Assembly: GCA_905221605.1 (NCBI GenBank)
Contig: CAJNDS010000738.1
Coordinates: 1 to 64,000, forward strand
Source: Symbiodinium natans
Lineage: Eukaryota; Sar; Dinophyceae; Suessiales; Symbiodiniaceae
Direction of reading: 5' to 3'
Length of the DNA stretch: 64,000 nucleotides
The translations under genes were made by a program, and so were the position numbers. The notes below the pieces were generated by a model that saw only the letters and a program-made list of their open reading frames with translations, was not told the origin of the DNA and did no database searches. Below are positions 47,465 through 56,999 of this stretch, one piece after another; the stretch's first letter is position 1, and each line of letters begins with the position of its first letter.

Positions 47465-48436
47465 GGGTTTAGGGTTTAGGGTTCAGGGTTTAGGGTTTAG
47501 GGTTTAGGGTTTTAGGGTTTTAGGGTTTTAGGGTTTAGGGTTTTAGGGTTTTCGGGTTTTAGGGTTTTAGGGTTTTAGGGTTTTAGGGCTTTAGGGCTTT
47601 AGGGTTTAGGGTTTAGGGTTTAGGGCTTAGGGTTTAGGGTTTAGGGTGTAGGGTGTAGGGTGTAGGGTTTAGTTTAGGGTTTCGGGTTTCGTGTGTAGGG
47701 GGCTACAACCCCAAGCCGGCAGTGAATCCTATATAGCCCTCCAACCCGCTGGAATCAACGATAAGACCAGCAAAGCTCACCGTAAGCAACCCTCAACAAT
47801 ACAGAACCCCCCTTTCAACCCAAAAAACAACCCAGAGCCCCTAAAGCCTAAACCCTAAATCCTAAAAACCCACACAACCCGCAAACCTGCCCTAGGGTTT
47901 TAGGGTTTAGGGCTTAGGGTTTTAGGCTTTAGGGTTTTAGGGTTTAGGGTTTAGCGGTTTGGGGTTTAGGGTTTTAGGGTTTAGGGTTTCGGGTTTCGGG
48001 TTGACCCACCGTCAGGGCGCCTTCGCCAGGACCGGCGGAGGTGGTGAGGCTACCTGGAGGGTCGAGGGGGTTTAGGGGTTTAGGGTCTGGGCGTTGGGGA
48101 TTTGGGGGTTCGGGGTTTAGGGTTTAGGAGGTTCAAGGTTTAGGGTTTACGAGGTATAGGGTGAAATCATGAAAGGTGCCCCAAACCCCGTCCCCCCCGG
48201 ACCCTCACCCTAATCCTCCTCACGCCCTAGATCCCCAAACACCACTTCCTAAACCCTACACATCCTCCACACAAACCCCTAAACACCCTAAACACCCTAA
48301 ACACCCTAAACATCTAAAACCCTAACCCAAGTACCCTTAACTGGGATACCCCCTCAGCGGCCTAAACCTCCACCACCCCTAAACCCTAAACCAAAAACCC
48401 TGAACCCTAAACCCCTGAACCCTAAACCCACCAAAC
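47465..48436. repeat. TTTAGGG, TTTTAGGG and TGTAGGG blocks with unique spacers
   Basis: G-strand variants at 47465-47690 and 47895-48000; C-strand units at 48180-48430. A GC-rich island at 48000-48065 may hold an exon but I could not fix its frame. Confidence 0.7.
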
Positions 48437-48502
48437 TCTCGAAATGCCCGAGGCCTGGCAGAGAGGCGGAGGCCTGGTCCAGCCGCTCCGCCAGTCGGAG
48501 GC
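48437..48502 (-). CDS. Exon-like island, unidentified
   Basis: Minus strand: GACCCAG acceptor, 21 codons (LRLAERLDQASASLPGLGHF...), then a GT donor. G-rich array to the right and C-rich to the left on the + strand, as for the RlmN exons. Confidence 0.45.
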
Positions 48503-49713
48503 CTGGGTCTGGGGCTCTCTGGGATTTGGGGTTTGGGGTTTAGGGTCTAGGGTTTAGGGTTTGGGGTTTAGGGTTTGGGGTTTAGGGTTTAGGGTCTAGG
48601 GTCTAGGGTCTAGGTTTTAGGGTTTACAGTAGGGTTTAGGGTTTAGGGTTTAGGGTTTAGGGTTTAGGGTTTAGGGTTTAGGGTTTAGGGTTTAGGGTTT
48701 AGGGTTTAGGGTTTAGGGTTAGGGTTTAGGGTTTAGGGTTTAGGGTTTAGGGTTTAGGGTTTAGGGTTTAGGGTTTAGGGTTTAGGGTTTAGGGTTTAGG
48801 GTTTAGGGTTTAGGGTTTAGAGCTTGTGGCTGAGGGATTTAGGGTCTCTAGGGTTGAGGGGTGCAGGGTTTAGGGTCTAGGGCTTGGGGTTTCGGGGTGT
48901 AGGGGTGTAGTGTTTAAGGTTTAGGGGTTGGTAGGGTTTCAGGGGTTTACGGTTTAGGGTGTAGGGGTGTAGGGTTTAGGCTTTTAGGGGTTTTGGGTTT
49001 AGGGTTTGGCTTTTAGGGGTTTAGGGTTTGAGGGTTCAGCGGTGAAGGGTTAAGGGTTTTACGGTTCTTGGAGCACGACTGAGCTCCCGACGAACGAGAT
49101 AAACAACAGGCTGGACTTTGCAATTCAAAGGCAGCGAGACCCATCAGGAAAAGTTGGGACCCGCAACTCGGCGTAGCCGCGCAAAAGAGAACAAATACCC
49201 CGAGCAACTACCAAGAGAGGCCGAAGCATGGAGTGATGCACGTGAAGGGCGGCGATCTGGAATGCTCTATATTTTGCACGTCGAAGGAAGCCCCAGTACC
49301 TTGAAGAACTTCAAAGGCATCTTCGCACGCCCTAAACCCTAGAATCCCAAAGCCTTCAGATGCAGAGCCGCAGCATTTCGTTGAAGCTAAGTCCTAAACC
49401 CTAGACCCTAGAGCCTAAACCCTAAACCCTAAACCCTAAGCCCCAGCTTTAAAAGCATTTCAGACAGCTGGAGGAGTTGAGGGGTTTAGAGGGCTTGCGG
49501 TTTTGGTCAGGCCTGGGGGTTGGCCCTCAAGCCCGGAACCCTGAACCTGAACCCCTGAACCCAAAACCCAAAACCCTCAAGCCCAAAAGCCCAAATCCTA
49601 CACCACACACCCCACACCCTAAACCCAAACCCCGAAACCCCTAAGCCTCAAAACCCCCTAAAACCCTAAACCCCAAACCCCAAACCCCAGACCCCAAACC
49701 CTAAACCCTAAAC
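48503..49713. repeat. TTTAGGG block with (TTTAGGG)27 core and unique DNA
   Basis: The near-pure core is at 48625-48820, with a single register slip at 48719. G-strand variants run to about 49060, then 300 bp of unique DNA, then CCCTAAA/CCCCAAA units to 49713. Confidence 0.85.
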
Positions 49714-49765
49714 CCTGCAATGTCTTTGATACTCGCCGGCCGAGGCGTGCGCGCGTGCTGCCGCA
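49714..49765 (-). CDS. Exon-like island, unidentified
   Basis: Minus strand: a very good acceptor CTCTCCCCGCAG, then RQHARTPRPASIKDIAG and a GCAGG/GTTTAGGG donor made of telomere-like repeat. Phase 1 in. Confidence 0.5.
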
Positions 49766-49799
49766 CTGCGGGGAGAGCCGCGCGGGACTGGGCCTTGGG

Positions 49800-51023
49800 C
49801 GGTTTTTTGGGTTTTTGGGGGGTTTAGGGTTTAGAGTTTAGGGCTTAGGGCTTGAGGAGTTTGAGGGCTTAAGGGTTTCCGGCCTTGAGGGTTTTGGGCT
49901 GAAGGAATTTGAGGGTTTAAGGTTTAGAGTCTAGGGTCTAGGGCTTCAGGAGTTTGAGGGTTTGGGGTTTGGGGTTTTCGGTTTTCGGTTTGGGGTTTTG
50001 GGGTTTTCAGCAGTTTTAGGGCTTCAGGGTTTAAGGGCGCTGGAGCTTGAGGGTTTAAGGCGTTAGGGTTTGAGGGTGCCTGGGTTATTAGCTTCGGGCT
50101 TCGAGGCTTGCACATGCCTTGCTGAGGGTTCAGGGTTTAGGGTTTAGGGTTTAGGGTTTAGGGTTTAGGGTTTAGGGTTTAGGGTTTAGGGTTTTAGGGT
50201 TTAGGGTTTAGGGTTTAGGGTTTAGGGTTTAGGGATTAGGGATTAGGGTTTAGGGATTAGGGTTTAGGGTTTAGGGTTTAGGGTTTAGGGTTTAGGGTTT
50301 AGGGTTTAGGGTTTAGGGTTTAGGGTTTAGGGTTTAGGGTTTAGGGTTTAGGGTTTAGGGTTTAGGGTTTAGGGGCCTTGCTGCAAAGAGGAAGCTGCAA
50401 CAGCTGCCTGATCTGAGGGTAGTGTTTAGGTTTTAGGGGTTTAGGGTTTAGGATTTTAGGGGTTTAGGGGTTTAGGGGTTTTAAGGTTTAAAGTTTAGGG
50501 TTTCGGGTTTAGGGTTTAGGGCTTAGGGGCTCAGCTCCTAGTGGCGTGCAACAACCTCTGACTACCCAGCAAAACAAGACAAGAGAACTCTTGGCCCCTT
50601 AACCCTAAACCTAAGCTCTCAGCAGACATGGCAGGTTGAACCACCGTCATCCCATCAGTGTCTAGAAAGGCCCGGAGCCCGACCAATGGTGGCATCCCTG
50701 CCTGACACAGCCTGACGACGTGTACGTCCGGAGTGGGGACTGTTCGCCTATGTAGCTCTTCCACCTACAGGCACGGCAAACATAGAAACACTCCGGATGC
50801 AGCAGGTTCCAGGACGGAGCGCTTTCCGTTCTTCAACCACGCATCAGCTTCTCCAGTTGAAGTTGCTCTGGACTTGAATGTCAGCTGGCCGTCAGGCCAA
50901 CTTAAAAAAGCTAAACCCTAAACCCTAAACCCTAAACCCTAAGCAATGAAAGCTCAAGGTCGCTGGGCACCCAGGGCTTGGACACAGCTTCTCCCAGTGC
51001 TCACGTGCTGAGTTGCAATGAAA
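49800..51023. repeat. TTTAGGG-type block with a (TTTAGGG)30 core
   Basis: Variants at 49800-50000; near-pure core at 50133-50372 with a few GATTAGG units. 50520-50900 is unique DNA without recognised genes. Confidence 0.85.
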
Positions 51024-51720
51024 CGTAGCCCTAAAGCCCTAGAGCCCTAAAGCCCAAAAACCCTGACACCCTAAAGCCCTACAACCCTAAAGCCCTAAAG
51101 CCCTAAAACCTAAAGCCCTAAAACCGTACCCTAAACTCCTAAGGCCCTAAAACCCTAAAGCCCTAGAGCCCTAAAACCCTAAAGCCCTAAAACCGTACCC
51201 TAAACTCCTAAGGCCCTAAAACCCTAAAGCCCAAAAACCCCAAAACCCCAAAACCCCAAAAACCCAAAAACCCAAAAACCCAAAAACCCAAAAACCCAAA
51301 AACCCAAAAACCCAAAAACCCAAAAACCCAAAAACCAAAAAAAAAAAAATCCAAAAACCCAAAAACCCAAAAACCCAAAAACCCAAAAACCCAAAAACCC
51401 AAAAATCCAAAAACCCAAAAACCAAAAACCCAAAAACCCCAACAAAACCCAAAAACCCAAAAACCAAAAAACCCAAAAACCCAAAAACCCAAAAACCCAA
51501 AAACCCAAAAACCCAAAAACCCAAAAACCCAAAAACCCAAAAACCCAAAAACCCAAAAACCCAAAACCCCTAAACCCAAACTTTTTGGCCCCAAGGTGCG
51601 GGGTACAGCCCTAAAGCCCTACAGCCCAACAGCTGAAACACCCTAAAACCCTAAACCCCAACGTTTTTGGCCCCAAACCCTCAACCCTAAACCCTCAACC
51701 CTAAACCCAAACCTTTTGGC
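51024..51720. repeat. (CCCTAAAG)n then (CCCAAAAA)n arrays
   Basis: CCCTAAAG-type octamers at 51024-51235 pass into about 40 CCCAAAAA octamers (51231-51565) with an A9 slip near 51341. The FGFLGFWV-type frames are repeat translations. A 50-bp unit with TTTTTGGCCCCAA recurs at about 51580-51600, 51660-51675 and 51713-51730. Confidence 0.95.
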
Positions 51721-51817
51721 CCCAAGGTGCGGGGTGGTGTTCTGCACCACCGGGGCCGTGACCCCTGCGTGCTTCGGATATCAGGGCTTCGGCTTCTGGG
51801 GAGTTTTGGAGGGGGTT

Positions 51818-51985
51818 TAGGGTTTGGAGGGTTTGGAGGGTTTGGAGAGTTTGGAGGGTTTGGAGGGTTTGGAGGGTTTGGAGGGTTTGGAGGGTTTGGA
51901 GGGTTTGGAGGGTTTGGAGGGTTTGGAGGGTTTGGAGGGTTTGGAGGGTTTGGAGGGTTTGGAGGGTTTGGAGGGTTTGGAGGGT

Positions 51986-52021
<36 letters not shown>
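51818..52021. repeat. (GGAGGGTTT)n array ending in G34
   Basis: About 19 nonamers, then an unbroken run of 34 G (51988-52021). The run length may be an assembly estimate. Confidence 0.95.
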
Positions 52022-52023
<2 letters not shown>

Positions 52024-52654
52024 TTAGAGTGTAGGGTTTAGGGTTTTTGGGATTAAGGTTTTAGAGATTTGGGAGCTCGGGAAATTGGGGGCTTGAAAGC
52101 TGTGACGGGTTGAGGAGTTTGGGAGTTTGGGAGTGTGCAGTTCCTTTACGGGGTGATGAGCATTTGGGTTCAGGGTTTAGGGTTTAGGGTTTCCGGTTTA
52201 GGGTTTCGGGTTGTGGAAGCTGAGGAGCGGATTGAATGCTGCAGCTTCGATGTGGCAGGTTGGCAAGTGCGTTGGGAAGATTGGACCCTAAACCGGGGTT
52301 TAGGGTTGGGGTTGAGGGTTTAGGGTTGAGGGCTGAGGGTTTAGGGCTTAGAGTTTAGGGTTTAGGTTTTCAGGGTTCAGGGTTGAGGGTTTAGGGTTAA
52401 GGGTTTCGCTTGCCAACTCTTCTTATAATCTGCTGGTGAAGGCGGCGCATGCTGCTTTGAGAGGGTTTAGGTATGAGGGTTTGGGGTTCTAAGTTTCTCA
52501 GTGTTGGGGTTTCACCTTTCAGCCAAGCATCTTACTCTCTACACACAAGGCCTCAGAGCCGTTTATAAAGCAACAATACCAAGCCCCAAGCCCGTAATCC
52601 ATAAACCCCAAACCCCCTAAACCCTAAACCCTAAGCCCTAAATCCCTAAATCCC
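52022..52654. other. Sparse G-strand repeat and unique DNA
   Basis: Short TTTAGGG pieces; no gene recognised. Confidence 0.4.
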
Positions 52655-52830
52655 TGAGCCCTGAGCCCTAAATCCCTAATCCCTAATCCCTGAGCCCTGA
52701 GCCCTGAGCCCTGAGCCCTGAGCCCTGAGCCCTGAGCTTTGAACCCTGAGCCCTGAGCCCTAAATCCCTAATCCCTGATCCCTGAGCCCTGAGCCCTGAG
52801 CCCTAAGCCCTAAGCCCTGATCCCTAATCC
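52655..52830. repeat. (CCCTGAG)n array
   Basis: CCCTGAG heptamers mixed with CCCTAAT and CCCTAAG. Confidence 0.9.
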
Positions 52831-53067
52831 TAAACCCCCTAAACCCCTCCTCGCCTTTCGCCTCGTCTGCTCGCAGGCCTCAGTCTGCACGGATGCCGGG
52901 ACTGAAGTTTTGGGGAGTTTAGGCTTGAGGGTGTAGGGTTTAGGATTTAGGGTTTAGGGTTTAGGGTTTAGGGTTTAGGCTTTAGGGTTTGGGGTTTGGG
53001 GTTTGGGGCTTGGGGTTTAGGGTTTAGGCCTGAACCCTCATCTCTCCAGCACCCTCCTAAACCGTAG

Positions 53068-53176
53068 GTTGGGATGTTCCCCCTTATACTAACAGTCCTC
53101 AAGAGGGATTATAAGAGGGGGCACGACAATCCTTATGAAGGACCATTACCTGTAGCATAAGGGTGAACATCCCAAC
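53068..53176. repeat. Hairpin element with 20-bp inverted ends
   Basis: GTTGGGATGTTCCCCCTTAT (53068-53087) pairs with ATAAGGGTGAACATCCCAAC (53157-53176) with one mismatch. A second small palindrome TCCTTATGAAGGA lies inside. Confidence 0.65.
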
Positions 53177-54816
53177 TTAAGGGGCTGGAGGACTCTCAGG
53201 GCTTATCTACAAGAGGGTTTTCCAGAAGCCCCCCCTGAAATGGGGCAATCCCCAAATAGCAGGGGCCTTGTGTTCATGTGATTTTTGGGGCCCCTAATCT
53301 ACGCTGGGCAGGCGCCACATGCTGCAACCCTTGCAGACCTGCCGAAACCCTCAAGTCCTCACCCTAAACCCTAAACCCTAAACCCCTAAAACCCCTAAAA
53401 GCCCTACACCCCTAAAACCCCTAAAGCCCCCAAAACAACCGAAAGCGCGAACCCGGTCAACCCTGCGTTCTCAACCCGAAGCTTCGAAATCCAAAAACCC
53501 CCCAAAAAACCCTAAACCCCGGGTTTTAGAGTTGAGGGTCCAGGGCTGAGGGCTTCGGGTTTAGGGTTTAGGGTTTAGGGTTTAGGGTTTAGGGTTTAGG
53601 GTTCAGTGCTTAGGGTCTCAAAAAAAATCTACACCCTAAAATCGTAAAACTCTTGAAGCATCACCGTCAAGTTGCAAGCCAGGGAGGTCGCCACTTGGCG
53701 TTGAGGGAATTTATGGGGGCTTCTCAAGCCCGTAGACATACAACACAAAATTCCCAACCCCAAGAACCTGACCGGGAGGTTCCGGGGTTCCAGGGTTTAG
53801 GGTTTAGGGTTCCCTAAACCCTGAACCCTCGTAATCCCTAAAACCCTAAAACCCTTAACCCTAAACTCCGAAACTCCCAAACTCCTACACCCCAAACCCT
53901 AAATCCCTAAGCCCTGCACCCTAAACCCTAAACCCGACCTCAGCTCTCTCTCTCTCTCTGGCGCTCGCTCGCTCGCTCTTGCGCCAGGGCACTTTGCCGG
54001 GCCTCCTTGGCGAAGCTGCTCCGCGCAGGGCCTAGGCTGGGATGAACCCAGCTACTTGGCAGCCCAATAGCCATTATGGGGTTTACGATATTAGGGTTTA
54101 GGGTTTAGGGCTTAGGGTTTAGGATATTAAGAGTACCTTGTTGGGGGGTTTACGATATTAAGGTTTAGGGTTTAGGGCTTAGGGTTTAGGATATTAAGGG
54201 TACCTTGTTGGGGGGTCCCTTGTTTTTGCAAGCCCCCCATATCATAATAAGGGCGCCCTTTTTGGGGTGTTGGCTACTTCATGAAGGGAACCTATAACCC
54301 AAAAAAGGGTAAAGGGTACCACTGGGCTACCAAGGCTATGTGAGGTAGGGCTTGGGGTTTGCGGTTTGGGGGGGTTGTGGTTTGCGGCTTGGGGTTTGGG
54401 GCCTAGGGTTTAGGGCTTAAGATTTGGAGTTTAGGGTTTCGGCCTTGGGGGTTGGGGTTTAGAGTTGACGGTTTAGGGGTTTAGGCTTAGGGTTTCGGAG
54501 CCCCAGAAGCTCTAAAACCCGAAAGCCCTAAGCCCCAAGTAATCTCTGGGCCCGGCTGTTTGGCTGCAGGATGAAGCTCAGCGGTTCTGGGGACGTGCCT
54601 CGCACCGGTGTTCAAAGAGCTCGCTTCTTGGCTTACAAGGCTTCGGGTTGCAACCCTGAACCCTGAACCCTGGACTCTAAAAACCCTAAACCCTAAAACC
54701 CTAAACCCGAAACCTATAATTAGGGGAAGGAATTATGACGGCTTCAGAGCCGAAGGGCTTGCATTGTAGGGGTTTAGGGATAAGGTTTAGGGCCTAGGAT
54801 TTAGGGTTTAGGGAAC
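53177..54816. other. Mixed repeat with a duplicated 72-bp unit
   Basis: A unit with TTTACGATATTA...GTACCTTGTTGGGGG occurs twice at about 54081-54210. GGTACCTTGTTGGGG also occurs at about 56918. Otherwise short TTTAGGG and CCCTAAA pieces and possible exon islands (about 53970-54045, 54560-54640) whose strand I cannot decide. Confidence 0.5.
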
Positions 54817-54950
54817 CGGCAGGGCGGTGTTCGGGTCGGGCAAAGTGATGCGAAGCTGTGGGCGAAGATGGGTCCACAAGGCTGCTCGGGGTTCTTGGCG
54901 CTCTCCCCGACGAACACCACGTGGGCCGAGTGACCTTGTGGGTCGACCAC
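54817..54950 (-). CDS. Exon-like island of 44 codons, unidentified
   Basis: Minus strand: acceptor GGGTTTAG supplied by the G-strand repeat itself, then 44 open codons (VDPQGHSAHVVFVGESAKNP, later GPIFAHSFASL) and a CCG/GT donor. Here the flanks are reversed (G-rich left, C-rich right on the + strand). Not recognised. Confidence 0.5.
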
Positions 54951-54951
54951 C

Positions 54952-55180
54952 TAAACCCTAAACCCTAAACCCTAAACCCTAGACCCTAAACCCTAAACCC
55001 TAAACCCTAAACCCTAAACCCTAAACCCTAAACCCTAAACCCTGAACATATCAGACCGGCCTTGTTTAAGGTTTAGGGTTTAGGGTTTAGGGTTTAGGGT
55101 TTAGGGTTTAGGGTTTAGGGTTTAGGGTTTAGGGTTTAGGGTTTAGGGTCTAGGGTTTAGGGTTTAGGGTTTAGGGTTAA
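54952..55180. repeat. Facing (CCCTAAA)13 and (TTTAGGG)15 arrays
   Basis: CCCTAAA at 54952-55043 and TTTAGGG at 55072-55180 separated by about 28 bp: a head-to-head inverted repeat of about 100 bp per arm. Confidence 0.95.
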
Positions 55181-56706
55181 GGGTCGAGGGGTTTAGGGGT
55201 TTAGGGGTTTAGGGTTTAGGGTTTAGGGCCCCGATGCGTTTGGGACACCAGGCCCGCGAGCGACGTTTCAAACAGGGTGTTCCCTTGGCCGCAACAGGGT
55301 TTTAGGGATTAGGGCTTGGGGTTTGGGGTTTAGGTTTGGGGTTTGGGGCTTAGGGCTCAAGGGCTCAAGGTTTGGGGCTTAACGTCCCTTCAAGGCCCCT
55401 GATACCCCCTTCAAGCCCCCAGCGACCCCGCCTGGCGAAGGCCCTAGGCGTTCCGGGGAGAGGCTGCGCCGAACCCTCAGGAAGGCACAGGCATCGGGTC
55501 ATTGAAATCGCTTTGACAACAGTACTTCTCAAAATGATGGTCCCTTTCTGGGCACCCTAAATATCAGGGGCCGCGCTTATCGTAGCAGCCATCATGTAGA
55601 GTCATTAGAAGTGACTTAGGCATGGGCCTCAGGGTTTTCGTTCGCGTTGGGATAGCTACGAAGGCTCAGAGCGCAGGGTTCTGGGAGTGTTGAGGGCAAA
55701 CCCCAAACCTCAAACCCCAGAATCATCCCATCACACCCTAAAACTTAAACCCTAAACCCTAAACCCTCCCTAAACCCTAATCCCTAAACCCTAAACCCTA
55801 AACCAAACCTAAACCCGAGATAAGCCCTCAACCCGGCACGTAAGGCTACGGCATGGAGACGAAGGAATGCTGCCCGGACTCCTCCACACCCTCGTGGGGT
55901 TCAGGGTTTGGGGTTTAGGGTTTAGGGGTTTGGAGTTTAGGGTTTAGGGTTTGGGGTTCGGGTTGTTTAGGGTTTTGGGGGGGTCTCGGGTTTAGGGTTT
56001 AGGGTTTGGGGTTTGGGGTCTGGGGCTTGGGGTTTGACAGCGTGGGATCTTTTCGTGCATGGCCTTGTCGGCATCACAGGGCTCGGGGGTTTTCTTTTTT
56101 TCGGGTTTTAGGGGCTTTTTCCGGGTTTAGGTTTTTGAGGATGCTTTAGGATGCTTTAGGCTGTTTTAGGATGTTTAGGGGTCTAGGGTTGGAAGGTTGG
56201 TATCCAGGAAGCCTGTCCTCTGCGGGGCATATGCTGATGCTCAGTCCCTGCAAAGTCAGTGTTGGGGGGTTTACGAAGATGGAGGGCCTTCTGACTGCAA
56301 GGAGGGCTGAACACCCCGCTGAGGCTCATGATGCTCACCTGTGGCGGGCAATACTTCCGTGTTGATGCTCGTGATGCCGCGTGGCGACCGAAACCCTATA
56401 AACCTGACACAACGAGAAACCCCTGTAACCCCCGAAAGCACCGTAAGCCCTGTAAGCCCTGCAGAGAAACCCCCAAGCCCTCCGTGTAAATCTGCACAAC
56501 CGCAACTGGTGCCTAGACTCTCTCGATTCGACCTCAACGCAGTTCGTACCCCTGAAACACCCCAAAATGCCTACCATGGGGGCCTTTAGAATTTGAATAG
56601 GGTTTTGGGGGTGATTATAGGTATAATATTTACAAACGGATTCTAAGGGAATACTATGAGTACTTCTTCCGACCCCTGTATTAACCCCATTGCAGCACAC
56701 GCAACT
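55181..56706. other. Last block of telomere-like repeat and unique DNA
   Basis: TTTAGGGG/TTTGGGG pieces to 55370, unique DNA 55380-55720, CCCTAAA 55740-55815, TTTAGGG-type 55895-56035, then unique DNA. Repeat density falls to almost nothing after 56200. Frames at 56270-56700 occur on both strands and are not convincing. Confidence 0.5.
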
Positions 56707-56798
56707 CTACTATTTGCTTAAGAACCCCAAAAGACTAAAAAATTGCCCTTTTAAGGAAGAAACTTTGTATGTTTTCAGGGTTCTTAAGCAATTAGAAG
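56707..56798. repeat. MITE-like hairpin element, copy B
   Basis: The same family as 18782-18883. The left end starts CTACTATTTGCTTAAGAACC and the right end, reverse-complemented, CTTCTAATTGCTTAAGAACC, so the arms pair well. 92 bp, no coding capacity. Confidence 0.6.
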
Positions 56799-56999
56799 AA
56801 CTTGGAAGCACAAGAGGGCAAGAGGGCACCTTCACCGAGGGCGTGGGCGGTGCGGGCAGGCCATAGGCCCCCACGGCGTCACGCCTCCAGCATTCAGCGG
56901 TTTCCGAAATTAGGGGTACCTTGTTGGGGTCCTTATACCCTGTGCGAAGTGTCCAAATCAAGGAAAACTTGCGCGTCGAAGAACTGAAAAACTGTGTCC

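Noticed and set aside
51208-51594. Three overlapping 110-128 codon frames (FGFLGFWV)
   Set aside because: Translations of the CCCAAAAA array in all three registers, not a membrane protein.
51727-52041. Gly/Phe-rich and GLE-repeat frames
   Set aside because: Artefacts of the GGAGGGTTT array and the G34 run.
11571-56035. A true chromosome end
   Set aside because: Arrays point in both directions, are interrupted by exons in collinear order and continue into other sequence at both sides. This is interstitial repeat.
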